A DNA stretch of 64,000 nt from NCBI GenBank assembly GCA_964468345.1, contig CAYXVZ010000001.1, positions 62,001 to 126,000 of the forward strand. Direction: 5' to 3'. Both the position numbers and the translations under genes were made by a program. The DNA is from DALYLB01 sp964468345. GTDB taxonomy: Bacteria; Acidobacteriota; Blastocatellia; RBC074. Within the stretch, counting starts at the first letter, position 1, and every line of letters begins with the position of its first letter. Positions 1 through 8,623 of the stretch are shown piece after piece. The notes under the pieces were generated by a model. That model was not told the DNA's origin and made no database searches. It worked only from the letters and a program-made list of their open reading frames with translations.

Positions 1-213
1 CTCTTTGACACAAGCCGGGCAGAGCGAATCGGTCACGCGCGGCCAGCCCAGAGTGGGCTTGGTTTTCTGCCAGGACTTGAGCAACGGCTTCTCGGACCAT
101 TTCGGGATGAACGAGGGGTTGGGATTGAATTGATTGAAAAACTGTATGGTGTCAAAGGCCACGCCGGCCGCCGCCGACAACCCTTTTTCAACATACTTGA
201 TCGGTTTATGCAT
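1..213 (-). CDS. Radical SAM protein, Tes/Mss-like N-terminus (partial)
   Basis: Seventy-one codons run from an ATG at 213 off the window edge, so only the N-terminus is visible. A strong ribosome site (AGAGGAGAG) sits just upstream. The diagnostic segment is WPRVTDSLCPACVKE near residues 58-71, with a CxxC pair. That resembles the N-terminal metal-binding knuckle preceding the radical SAM core in the tetraether synthase (Tes) and bacterial membrane-spanning lipid synthase (Mss) group, which join acyl chains by C-C bonds. The radical SAM CxxxCxxC motif itself would lie outside the window. Subdivision 4 acidobacteria are known for iso-diabolic acid, which fits, but the assignment is inference from a short fragment. 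Another radical SAM family with the same knuckle is possible. Confidence 0.55.
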   Translation of the reverse strand, partial: MHKPIKYVEKGLSAAAGVAFDTIQFFNQFNPNPSFIPKWSEKPLLKSWQKTKPTLGWPRVTDSLCPACVKE

Positions 214-723
214 TAGCTCTCCTCTTTTTATCTCGATCTTGTGCGTCCTTCTTCCCGCACACTTTTTACGGATTATCCCCCGGTCCATCTTTTTGTGTCT
301 TTTTGACCGCGTAGGCCAAAGGACCAGACAGGATAGGTTTATTTTGAATTGCTTTTTATTTGAGTTTCAGGAAGTTATCGTTCCGGAAATAGTTCCTATG
401 CATGATCTGGGCCAAATTGTCGATTTATATCTGAATTATTTTGACCCACATTGACCACCGAACCTGTCACAGCATCTATTCTATTGATTCATAACTATTT
501 AGCTGAATCCAAGAATTGATGATCCATTTTGTTCGTCAGCATTTCTCTGATTGTTTTGTAATCGAAATGAAGATCATGGGGTAAATGAGTCGCTTTGGCA
601 ATGTTGTACAGGCCGAGTTTTGGGTCAAAACGATTTTTTTGATTCAATAATGAAATTTTCCGAGCCATTTTGACTCACATGAAAAATCTTACCTCCGCCT
701 TACGAATCGAAATGACCAGATGA
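214..723. other. Intergenic region, no gene seen
   Basis: About 510 bp of AT-richer sequence between two minus-strand genes. It should hold the promoter of the radical SAM gene and the 3' end of the glycerophosphodiesterase operon. I see no convincing -35/-10 pair, no RNA gene and no clear hairpin. The one open frame on the plus strand (134-454) overlaps the radical SAM start and has no family resemblance. Confidence 0.5.
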
Positions 724-1443
724 CTATTTGCGGCCGTTCAAATAGTGAACCAAACAATCCGGGTAATTCGTGACAATGCCGTCGACCTGTTGACTGACGG
801 CTCGCGCGAACTGAGAGGGGTTATTAGCGGTCCACACATAGAGCCGTTTCCCCAGGGAGTGCGTTTGATGGGTGAGATAGCGGTAACAAAGCGAAACCTG
901 CATGCAGAGAACCTGATAATTGATTTGGCGGAAGGCAAACCAGGGAAAGGCTTCGCGCCAGCGCGTGTAAGGCGAAAGACTCGGCGTTCCGAGGATAAGG
1001 CCCAGTTCGATGTCGTGAACGCGTTCGCCGAGCTCACGCATCAGGGGTAAATTGAACGAAGCAAGCATGACCTGATCTTCGCACCGGCGGTCCCGGATGA
1101 TGCGCAGGGTTTCGTCAGCCGCGGTGGGGTCCTTGATCTCCAAATACAATCGGACCTTGCCGAGCGTCAGATCCAGCGTCTCTTCGAGCGTCGGGATCCG
1201 TTCCCCCTTTCCCGCATCGGCCTGTTTGAGTTCGCTGAGAGGCAGGTTATTAACCCACCCGCGCCGATCGGTCAAATGATCAAGCGTCGGGTCATGAATC
1301 ACGACGACGTGATTATCGCGAGTACGATGGAGGTCGAGTTCGATCATCTGCGCGCCCTGCCGAATGGCCAGATCAAAGGCGCGCAGCGTGTTTTCAGGCT
1401 CATACGCGGAGGCCCCGCGATGAGCGATGACAAGAGGGTTCAT
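724..1443 (-). CDS. Glycerophosphodiester phosphodiesterase
   Basis: A 239-residue GDPD-family enzyme that hydrolyses glycerophosphodiesters to glycerol-3-phosphate and an alcohol. Family signatures are complete: HRG at 8-10, E17-N-T, the metal-binding pair E35/D37 in MIELDLH, and H50-D51. No signal peptide is visible, so it is probably cytoplasmic, like UgpQ. It lies 10 bp downstream of the DUF1800 gene on the same strand, suggesting cotranscription. The length is normal for the short bacterial form. The exact substrate is unknown, although phospholipid head-group recycling is the usual role. Confidence 0.92.
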   Translation of the reverse strand: MNPLVIAHRGASAYEPENTLRAFDLAIRQGAQMIELDLHRTRDNHVVVIHDPTLDHLTDRRGWVNNLPLSELKQADAGKGERIPTLEETLDLTLGKVRLYLEIKDPTAADETLRIIRDRRCEDQVMLASFNLPLMRELGERVHDIELGLILGTPSLSPYTRWREAFPWFAFRQINYQVLCMQVSLCYRYLTHQTHSLGKRLYVWTANNPSQFARAVSQQVDGIVTNYPDCLVHYLNGRK

Positions 1444-1453
1444 AAATTCGAGA

Positions 1454-3700
1454 TCACTTCACCTGAAATTCCTTCGATCCGAGAATGAGTGCGGTCAGAT
1501 TCGCGATGATCGCATCCCCGTTTCGTTGCATGGTTTTTGCGTCGAGTTTTGCGGGGACCGGCTGCGCCTTGGCCTCCTTTAAAACATTGAGCAGATTGTC
1601 GCGCGATTCAGAAGAGATATCGCTGTGTATGAAAGCGTTGATCAACTGATCCAGCGTTCGCCGGCTGTCTTTCAGAGGATCCCCGTTCACAAAGCGGCCG
1701 ACTTCGACGCGGGTTCCATTGATCTTATTCGTGCTCAGCGCCAGCGCGAAATTCATTCGTTCGAGCAGGGTTGCGCTGTTGAGCCATTCCGCCGAAACAT
1801 CGGAATACCCGGTCGGAGGCTGACAGAGGTAAAGCGGCTGGCCCATGCGGGCAACGGCCTGAATCAAGGGCGAGGCGCCATCCGTTGAAGCGGCCGTGGC
1901 GCGAATCGCGGAGACCGCCAATTCAAAAGGCGATTTGATCTTGTTGCGATAGACGCGGGCCGAATAAAACTCCGGCGCGGTCAGGATCGTTCGCACAACC
2001 TGCCGAATATCGCCATCGGTATTGCGGAAGGTCTCTGCAACGCGATCAACCAGCGGCTGCGGCGGTTCGTCCGCCACGAATCGCTGGCAGAGCTTGCGGG
2101 AAATGAATTTCGCCGTCGATGGATGCTTTGCCAGAATATCGAGCACGCGAAGTCCATCCTCGATGCCGCCGCCCGCGGGGATGCGCTTGCCGAGCACGAG
2201 CTTTTCGCCCGTGTCGTGCGCGCGAGGCCGATAAAGAAATGCGGTATTCGGCGACGGCACGATGGCCCAGCCCGTGAAGCAACGAGCGACTTCGGTTACA
2301 TCCTGTTGCGTATAGCCCCCGTCCACGCCAAGCGTGTGCAGTTCCATCAACTCGCGAGCATAGTTTTCATTGAGCCCCGCTCGACGCACCGGCTGAGGCG
2401 GGGGCTCAGTGGAAGTTTTTTCTCCGGCTCCCCCGCTCGCCCGCTCGCTGGCTTTGCTCTCGGCCTGGCTCAAAAAATTATCGAGGTAATACAGCATCGC
2501 GGGGCTCTGCGCCGTCGCAACCAGCAGATCTTTGAACTTCCCCATCGCATGCGGACGAATAACATCGCGTTCATACGAGGTCACCATCCAGCGCGCCGAA
2601 TCCTTATTGGCCCAGACGTTGAAATGGTTGTACCAGAAATCGACCATTACTTCCTGCAACTGCTTTTCGCTGAATGCAGCGCGGAGCAGTTTGGCCTGCT
2701 GCAATTCGCGAAGCGGCAGTGCGCCATCGCGCTGCGGTCCCGTCGGACGCGGCGTCGGGGTCGGAGTCGGCGCGGGCTTCAGCGCGTCCTGCATAGCCGG
2801 CGCTCGCTCCATCGCCGGTGAAGCCGCACCTTCCGCCTTATTCGGTTCACTGTTTTCCGCGAGCGTGTTTGCGGGCTTAGGCGCGGGAGTGGGAGTCGGC
2901 GTTGGTACAGGCGTCGGGCGCGCCATCGGCGGCCCGAAGTTCTGCGTAATTTCCGTCGTTGTCATCTGCAATGAGCGCAGGGCCGCAAGCGGACGGGCAA
3001 GGACGTCATCCGTCATCTCTTCGGGATGAAGCTGCTCTTCGAGGTAACGCTCGATCCCCATGCTCTTTACGCGCTCGAGATCGCCGGGTCGGGGGCCAAA
3101 GCCCGCGCGGTTGAGCAGATGCAGGATCCTTTGTTCTTCATTCAGCGGCGCGATCTGATCACTGGCGCGGCGGCTGCGCGATTCACTCACACGCGGAAGC
3201 GGAATCAATCGATCGGATACCGCGATTGGCCCCGCGGGCAGATTCGGCTTGATCGGAGCAACGGGCGATGCCTGATTGATCTGGCGCGGGGGAGCCTGTT
3301 GCTGCGCCTGTTGAGGCTGGCGCGCCATCATCGCGCGCAGGACAGCCTGCTGTTCGGAGCGCAGCGCAGGCAGAAACTCTTCCATCACCGTTCGACGTTC
3401 TCGCTCGAACTGGCTGCGCAGTAGCGCCAGTTCCGGGCTGTTCGCGGGCAACTCCCGGGCCTGTTTCTGCAGCGCCTCCATGCGCAAACGACGGCCTGAC
3501 AAAAGCCCCCGCAACTGAGTGACCTGTTCAGGCTGCAGTTGCAAAGCCCCGGTGAGGTCCGCAACGATGCGCGCCTCGTCATAGACGATGGGAGCCGGCT
3601 GTTGGGCCGATCGGGAAGGCGCTGTGGCAATCGCTAGCAATAACGCGGGAATCAACCAAAGAGAAACGCGCGAGCGGGATAAGTTCGGCAGATTCATCAT
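1454..3700 (-). CDS. DUF1800 domain secreted protein
   Basis: A 748-residue exported protein. Residues 1-32 form a signal peptide (hydrophobic LWLIPALLLAIATAPS, then SAQ). Residues of roughly 40-130 are helical and glutamine-rich, and the DUF1800 domain starts near residue 185 (LNRAGFGPRPGDLERVK). It is interrupted by a low-complexity Pro-Thr linker rich in PTPTPTP. Its biochemical function is unknown. DUF1800 genes are usually paired with a DUF1501 gene, but none is present here; the downstream partner is the glycerophosphodiesterase. Ribosome site GAAGGAAACA precedes the ATG at 3700. The proline-rich insert is unusually long and may be a spacer at the cell surface (inference). Confidence 0.85.
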   Translation of the reverse strand: MMNLPNLSRSRVSLWLIPALLLAIATAPSRSAQQPAPIVYDEARIVADLTGALQLQPEQVTQLRGLLSGRRLRMEALQKQARELPANSPELALLRSQFERERRTVMEEFLPALRSEQQAVLRAMMARQPQQAQQQAPPRQINQASPVAPIKPNLPAGPIAVSDRLIPLPRVSESRSRRASDQIAPLNEEQRILHLLNRAGFGPRPGDLERVKSMGIERYLEEQLHPEEMTDDVLARPLAALRSLQMTTTEITQNFGPPMARPTPVPTPTPTPAPKPANTLAENSEPNKAEGAASPAMERAPAMQDALKPAPTPTPTPRPTGPQRDGALPLRELQQAKLLRAAFSEKQLQEVMVDFWYNHFNVWANKDSARWMVTSYERDVIRPHAMGKFKDLLVATAQSPAMLYYLDNFLSQAESKASERASGGAGEKTSTEPPPQPVRRAGLNENYARELMELHTLGVDGGYTQQDVTEVARCFTGWAIVPSPNTAFLYRPRAHDTGEKLVLGKRIPAGGGIEDGLRVLDILAKHPSTAKFISRKLCQRFVADEPPQPLVDRVAETFRNTDGDIRQVVRTILTAPEFYSARVYRNKIKSPFELAVSAIRATAASTDGASPLIQAVARMGQPLYLCQPPTGYSDVSAEWLNSATLLERMNFALALSTNKINGTRVEVGRFVNGDPLKDSRRTLDQLINAFIHSDISSESRDNLLNVLKEAKAQPVPAKLDAKTMQRNGDAIIANLTALILGSKEFQVK

Positions 3701-3859
3701 TGTTTCCTTCGAATCGTGTACGATGATTTCCAGGAGGTATTGTCATCTTATCATCCCGATCGAAGTAAGAAAATCGAATCTTTTTTTCTTCTTTTTTGCA
3801 GGATCAAAACCAAAATGCGGGACAGGCCCCCCATTGGTTGACATACAATCCGACCCGTT

Positions 3860-5029
3860 ATGTTCTCATCACGCCTTAAATGGAATCTGGAATCCAATCG
3901 ATTGTCGCGCCTCATCGCCCAAAAACAGGCGGAAGGGAAAGAGCTCCTCGATCTGACCGAGTCGAATCCAACGCGGGCGGGGCTTTCCTATCCCCAGGAG
4001 CAAGTCTTGCGCGCCCTCGGCAATCCGGCAGCGTTGCAATACGAACCCGCTGCGCGAGGATTGCGGCAGGCGCGGGAGGCAGTATGCGCTTACTATAGCG
4101 AGCGCGGATTCAACGTCGATCCGGAACGAATTCATCTGACTGCCAGCACCAGCGAAGCCTATTCCTATCTTTTCAAACTGCTCGCCGATCAAGGCGATTC
4201 GGTATTGATCGCCCAGCCGAGCTATCCGCTGTTTGAATTTCTGGCCGCGATGGACGGCGTCGAGCTTCGACCATATGATTTGCAGTACATTCATCCGCGC
4301 GGCTGGCAAATCGATTTCGAGTCGATCGAAAAAGCGATTGATCAGAGTACACGGGCCATTTTGCTGGTAAGCCCAAACAATCCCACCGGGTCGTTCCTGA
4401 AAATGGGCGAACTGAGCCGGCTCAATGAACTCTGCGCGCGGCATGAGCTCGCGCTGATCGCGGATGAAGTGTTCGGCGATTATGGTTTCGACGAGGATAC
4501 GTCCCGCGTGAAGTCCATTGTAGAGAATTCGGAAGCTCTGAGCTTCACGCTCAGCGGAATCTCGAAGATTCTGGCGCTGCCGCAAATGAAACTTGGCTGG
4601 ATTGTGAGCAGTGGGCCGGAGGCGCTTTGCAACGAGGCCATCGAGCGGCTGGACTTCATTGCGGATACGTTCTTATCGGTAAGCGCCCCGGTACAGCATG
4701 CGGCCGCGGATTGGTTGCGGCTGCGCGGGCCATTGCAGGAACAAATCCGGGCGCGATGCCGGAGGAATCTCGAATTCCTGCGCGCCCGAACCGAAGGCAC
4801 TGCCAGCCGCCTGCTCTCGGTCGAGGGCGGCTGGTATGCCCCCCTTGAAATCCCGCGGCATATGCCGGAAGAGGAATGGGTGCTTTCCCTGCTCGATCAA
4901 GACAATGTCCTCGTGCATCCGGGATATTTTTTTGACTTCCGCAAAGAGGCGTACTTGATTTTGAGCCTGTTGCCAGAAGAAAAGATTTTCGATGAAGCTG
5001 TTGAACGGATGCTAAAGCGAATAAATTGA
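3860..5029 (+). CDS. PLP-dependent aminotransferase, class I/II
   Basis: A 389-residue fold-type I aminotransferase. Visible features are the substrate-loop motif LTESNPT at 32-38, NNPTG at 173-177, the aspartate/tyrosine region ADEVFGDYGF at 201-210, and the PLP-binding lysine K236 in SGISK, followed by the family-typical LPQMKLGW. It is cytoplasmic and full length. The amino-donor specificity cannot be read; close relatives are annotated only as aminotransferases. Divergent from the DUF1800 gene and convergent with the operon to its right, it is a single-gene unit ended by the hairpin at 5043-5097. Confidence 0.93.
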   Translation: MFSSRLKWNLESNRLSRLIAQKQAEGKELLDLTESNPTRAGLSYPQEQVLRALGNPAALQYEPAARGLRQAREAVCAYYSERGFNVDPERIHLTASTSEAYSYLFKLLADQGDSVLIAQPSYPLFEFLAAMDGVELRPYDLQYIHPRGWQIDFESIEKAIDQSTRAILLVSPNNPTGSFLKMGELSRLNELCARHELALIADEVFGDYGFDEDTSRVKSIVENSEALSFTLSGISKILALPQMKLGWIVSSGPEALCNEAIERLDFIADTFLSVSAPVQHAAADWLRLRGPLQEQIRARCRRNLEFLRARTEGTASRLLSVEGGWYAPLEIPRHMPEEEWVLSLLDQDNVLVHPGYFFDFRKEAYLILSLLPEEKIFDEAVERMLKRIN

Positions 5030-5042
5030 ATCAACGATCAGA

Positions 5043-5097
5043 CAGAAAAATGAGGGGGAGAAAAATAAAAATTATTTTTCTCCCCCTCATTTTTCTG
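5043..5097. terminator. Bidirectional terminator, perfect 25-bp stem
   Basis: The arms 5043-5067 and 5073-5097 are exact reverse complements around a 5-nt loop. The G5 and C5 runs sit inside A/T-rich flanks, so each strand ends in a U-rich stretch. It lies between the convergent aminotransferase and coiled-coil genes and should terminate both. Confidence 0.9.
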
Positions 5098-5111
5098 CCT
5101 ATTCGTCTCGT

Positions 5112-5513
5112 TTAGGGTTTTCCGGCTTTGGGCTTCGGCTTGGCTTCTTCCTTCACCGGCTCTTTCTTTTCCCCTTTCGGCTCAGCCTCCTGCAGCCGAT
5201 CGATTTTTTTCTGCAGCTCAAGCATCTGCCTTTGCATTTGAACCATTTGCCCGGACAACGAAATCTGTTGCCGCTGCAATTCATAGACGGTTTCGTTCGA
5301 GATGTTGTTTTGCTGGGGTTGATTGAACGCCTGATTCTGTTGCGCGCGCTCGATCACATCGACGCGAAGCTGCATTTGATCCAGCCGCCGTTCAATCGTC
5401 AGCAAGCGAAAATTCAGATCCTGCGTGCTTTCATGCAGCGCGATGGGCAAAACCATGAGCGAGAGCATGCTCAAAACGCGGGGCCAGGTCGAAAGAAATT
5501 CGAATACCTTCAT
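5112..5513 (-). CDS. Small coiled-coil protein with N-terminal hydrophobic segment
   Basis: 133 residues, no recognised family. Residues 8-28 are hydrophobic (a signal peptide or membrane anchor), residues 30-110 are predicted coiled coil with heptad-like Leu/Gln/Met spacing, and the C-terminal 25 residues are Lys-Pro-Glu rich. AGGAG lies 8 nt before the ATG. It is the last gene of a three-gene minus-strand operon behind a four-helix membrane protein and the cytochrome/monooxygenase-like protein. A periplasmic structural or assembly role is possible but unproven. Confidence 0.75.
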   Translation of the reverse strand: MKVFEFLSTWPRVLSMLSLMVLPIALHESTQDLNFRLLTIERRLDQMQLRVDVIERAQQNQAFNQPQQNNISNETVYELQRQQISLSGQMVQMQRQMLELQKKIDRLQEAEPKGEKKEPVKEEAKPKPKAGKP

Positions 5514-5570
5514 ACCAACTTCTCCTAAATCTCTGCCTCGCCGGCGTCTGATTGGCCTGCGTTCTAGCGG

Positions 5571-6113
5571 CTACCGGTGAAGCGTTATATCGATCTCCGA
5601 CTGATCGAACATCAGCAACAGCGCCTTGCTGCCGAAATAAGCGAGCAGTGTGATGACGCAGGTCAGAACGAAACCGATGTAACTCGTCCAGGCGATGCCG
5701 GCCAGGACTTCGGTCAAAACAGCGCGCGCATCGACGAGGGCGCCCGTCGCGGTGAGATGCGATTGCCGCAGCACAACCGCATAATCCGAGGTATAGGCCC
5801 GAAAATAGAAATAAAACACAACCCCGAAAAAGAACGAATACGACAAAGACCCCACCACGGGCAGCTTCCACCAGGATTTTCGCATTCGCGTGAAAGCGAG
5901 GACGCCGAGCAACAACAGGCTCAGGACCATTGCAATCAAAGCGATTTTCCATCCGGCGTCGGCATAAAAACCGCCGACGGGCGTGCCGGCGATGATTCCC
6001 CCGCGCAGGCCGCGGCTGAAATAATTCTCGAGCCGCCAGGTGGGAAAGAGAATTGCGACAATCGCAAGAAGGATCGCGCCGGTGGCTCGGATCTGATCAT
6101 TCTGGATTTTCAT
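5571..6113 (-). CDS. Hypothetical four-helix inner-membrane protein
   Basis: 180 residues with hydrophobic segments at roughly 10-25, 57-75, 86-103 and 137-165. No family is recognised. GGGAG precedes the ATG. It starts 9 bp after the stop of the cytochrome c/monooxygenase-like gene, so cotranscription is very likely. It might anchor or serve that secreted protein, but there is no direct sequence evidence for this. Confidence 0.75.
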   Translation of the reverse strand: MKIQNDQIRATGAILLAIVAILFPTWRLENYFSRGLRGGIIAGTPVGGFYADAGWKIALIAMVLSLLLLGVLAFTRMRKSWWKLPVVGSLSYSFFFGVVFYFYFRAYTSDYAVVLRQSHLTATGALVDARAVLTEVLAGIAWTSYIGFVLTCVITLLAYFGSKALLLMFDQSEIDITLHR

Positions 6114-6122
6114 AGCCGCTCC

Positions 6123-8372
6123 CTATTTGATTCGCACTTTCACAGCATTTGCGTTTTTCCCATTGATGGAAACGACAAGGTCGACCACGCCGGTCAAGCC
6201 CGCCGGAATTTGCGTATTGATCTGATCGAGCCCGGTCAGACCGCCCTGCGTTCCCGAATAAAGCACGGGAGCTTCAATGCCGCCAATAAAGATGCGGACG
6301 GAATTGGTGGATGCATTCCGGAATCCCGTGCCGAACAGCACGAGATAATCTCCCGGATCCAGCGTGTTCGATGAGCCGTCGGGATTGCCGACGCCGAAAT
6401 AGCGCACTCCGTCTTTCGTCGCCACCGCCGCCGGCGCGCCCGTGCCCGATGCGTTCGACGTAAACAGACTGGCCGCGGCAGAAGACAGCGTGATCGTACC
6501 GCGCGAGAGCGTGTTGTCGCCTGACAGGATTTCAATCACGGCCGAGCCGGTCAGCACACCAGACGGCACCTGAAAATTGATCTGCGTCGGGGCAACAAAG
6601 AACAAGGGCGCCAGAACCCCATTGACGCGGACTTTGGTGCCGCCCAGTTCCGTCGGTAACGGCGTGGTATTTGCGACCAAGGTCGAGGTTGCAAGCCCCG
6701 TTCCGAATGCAGCGGCAATCGACTCCGGCGCGAGCGCATCCGCCGAAAAACTGGCTGCGGAAACCGCGGCCAGCGTGCGCGCCGTGCCCGGCCGCATGAA
6801 TTTTGCAACCGGCGTGCGCACGCCATCGGGGTTGAGCACCGTCACGTCAACGGTCTGTCCCGGTACGGCATAGACTTTCCAAAACTCGCTCGATGCAAGT
6901 TTGCCGCCATCGGTCACCGTGTCGCGCAAACTGCGCCCGTTGATTTCGATATCGGCTCCAGCCAGAAAGCCCGCGCCGCTGACATTCAGCCGTCCCTGCG
7001 AATCTATGATCACATCCGTCAGGGTGGGCGTCGAAAGCGGCAGCGCAAAGGCATCGAGCGTGAATCCAATGAACGCCAGCGACATTTCATCCGTTGTCTC
7101 TTCGCCCCAGCGAACGATCTTCGGCGGCGTATTCGGATTGAGCGGATTGTCCGCTGAGTTATCGTAGATCGTCGACAGTTGCAATCGCGCGCCGCTCGCC
7201 AGCGGAACTGCATTTTTATACAGGTAGGTTCCCTGCCAGTTGAAATCCCAGTTATCGATGCTTATCAGGCAGTTGGGCGCGCTCGAGCCCGCGTTGGTCA
7301 TATCGACTTTGATCTTTTTTCCCAGCAGGTGCATATGCGGCGTGATGGCCCATATTTTCGCCGAGAGCAGCGGCGGCACGGTGAACGAAGCAGTCACCTC
7401 ATAATTTTTCGCGCCGGCGGGGATGGCGAAGGATGTATTGACCAGCGGCAGCGCCATCAATTGACGCGAGACGGGCGTCTTCGAAAAGTAGATTCCCACC
7501 TGCGTTCGATCGGTTTCTTTTTCTCCCGTGGGATGATAGTGAACCTGAATCACGACGCGGGAATTGTTCTTGATGCCGATGCCCGTGCCCTCTGGCGCCA
7601 GATAACCGCGCGATCCCGGCGCCCACCCGCCGATCAGCGGATAGCCCCCGTTGGCAATATCGTTGGAATTGATTGGAAAGCCGGGACCGCCAAAGCATGA
7701 GTATCCCAGGCCCGGATCTTTTTCGTCGAGCGCGATCGACTTTCCATCCGGATCGCCATAGGCAATCACGTGATGGACAATTTTGGGATTTCCCGGTTTG
7801 ACGGCCAATGCGCTGATCCACCGGTCTCCGCGCAAGTCTTTGGCCGGGATCGTGAAGCAGCGGTAGGTATCGCCCTTCGTGGGCGGCGTGTATTCCGTCT
7901 CCGGCGTAAACACCATATCCGGCGCGCCGAGCGACCAGCCGTCCGGAAATTCGAGCGCGACCGGCAGGTCGGCCGTGTTGCCTTCCGGCGAACCGCCATC
8001 GACCCAGGCCACGATGGTATTGATCTCTTCCTGCGACAATCCGCGCGCATCCCTGAAATCGCCGCATCCCGCGACCGGCTTCCAGGGCGGCATCTTTTTG
8101 ATGATCACCTGTTCGCGGATCGATGCGGCCCATGGACGCGCTTCTTTGTATGTCATGAGCGAAAACGGCGCGATGTCTCCCGGGTGATGACAGGTCTGAC
8201 AGGATTTTTGAAAGATACGAACCACTTCTTTGCTGAAGGTCGGCGCGGCCTGAGTGCGGTTCCCTTTCGCATTCCCGTCCGCGGCTTCGATCGCGCGGCC
8301 GCGGAAAATGGTTGGTAGAAATGCGGCCCCTGCGATCAGACAGATGATCAATAGCAATCGTTTCATCGGCAT
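6123..8372 (-). CDS. Secreted cytochrome c / Cu monooxygenase-like protein with TIGR03437 C-terminus
   Basis: 749 residues. A signal peptide (1-30) is followed by a heme c site C58-Q-T-C61-H62 with a downstream MPPWKP motif. A domain resembling copper type II ascorbate-dependent monooxygenases comes next: the paired histidines of KIVHHV, the HYH of VHYHPTG and the HMH of TPHMHLLG are in the order expected for two copper sites. The last ~220 residues are an Ig-like region plus the TIGR03437 C-terminal domain (NFQVPSG type) typical of Solibacter and relatives. It probably acts in the periplasm or at the surface as an oxidoreductase. The substrate is unknown and electron transfer from heme to copper is inference. 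It is the first gene of an operon with the two small membrane-associated proteins. Confidence 0.82.
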   Translation of the reverse strand: MPMKRLLLIICLIAGAAFLPTIFRGRAIEAADGNAKGNRTQAAPTFSKEVVRIFQKSCQTCHHPGDIAPFSLMTYKEARPWAASIREQVIIKKMPPWKPVAGCGDFRDARGLSQEEINTIVAWVDGGSPEGNTADLPVALEFPDGWSLGAPDMVFTPETEYTPPTKGDTYRCFTIPAKDLRGDRWISALAVKPGNPKIVHHVIAYGDPDGKSIALDEKDPGLGYSCFGGPGFPINSNDIANGGYPLIGGWAPGSRGYLAPEGTGIGIKNNSRVVIQVHYHPTGEKETDRTQVGIYFSKTPVSRQLMALPLVNTSFAIPAGAKNYEVTASFTVPPLLSAKIWAITPHMHLLGKKIKVDMTNAGSSAPNCLISIDNWDFNWQGTYLYKNAVPLASGARLQLSTIYDNSADNPLNPNTPPKIVRWGEETTDEMSLAFIGFTLDAFALPLSTPTLTDVIIDSQGRLNVSGAGFLAGADIEINGRSLRDTVTDGGKLASSEFWKVYAVPGQTVDVTVLNPDGVRTPVAKFMRPGTARTLAAVSAASFSADALAPESIAAAFGTGLATSTLVANTTPLPTELGGTKVRVNGVLAPLFFVAPTQINFQVPSGVLTGSAVIEILSGDNTLSRGTITLSSAAASLFTSNASGTGAPAAVATKDGVRYFGVGNPDGSSNTLDPGDYLVLFGTGFRNASTNSVRIFIGGIEAPVLYSGTQGGLTGLDQINTQIPAGLTGVVDLVVSINGKNANAVKVRIK

Positions 8373-8458
8373 ATTTATATTCTTCCTGTAGCGAGTCTGT
8401 TTCTTTATTCGTGTATTCGGAGAAGCGGATATCGACCTGCGCTGGACAAAGCGTTAAC

Positions 8459-8554
8459 CACGAAAAACGCTGGGCACGAAGGGAGGAGCCTGGAAGGGAC
8501 GGTTCGCTTTTCCCCGCGCCCTTCGTTTCTTCGTCGTTTGTGTGATTCCTGTTT
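8459..8554. repeat. Imperfect word-type inverted repeat 3' of the Roco gene
   Basis: The left half, built around CACGAA and GGGCACGAAGGG, faces a right half with CCCTTCGT and CTTCGT, about 55 nt apart. The words match those of the perfect palindrome at 62266-62376. It lies between the Roco stop codon (8624) and the promoter side of the cytochrome/monooxygenase gene, and may terminate the peptidase-Roco transcript. Confidence 0.5.
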
Positions 8555-8623
8555 GTCCCGATTTAATTTGAACCTGCCCGAGATTTTAATCAGGGAAAGC
8601 GCGTGTGTACAGCCGAACGAGGC

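Noticed and set aside
134..454. Open frame of 106 residues on the plus strand
   Set aside because: Overlaps the ribosome site and start of the radical SAM gene on the other strand; no family resemblance or ribosome site.
3838..3843. TTGACA just upstream of the aminotransferase
   Set aside because: Any -10 at the right spacing would overlap the start codon, which conflicts with the conserved N-terminus of the enzyme.
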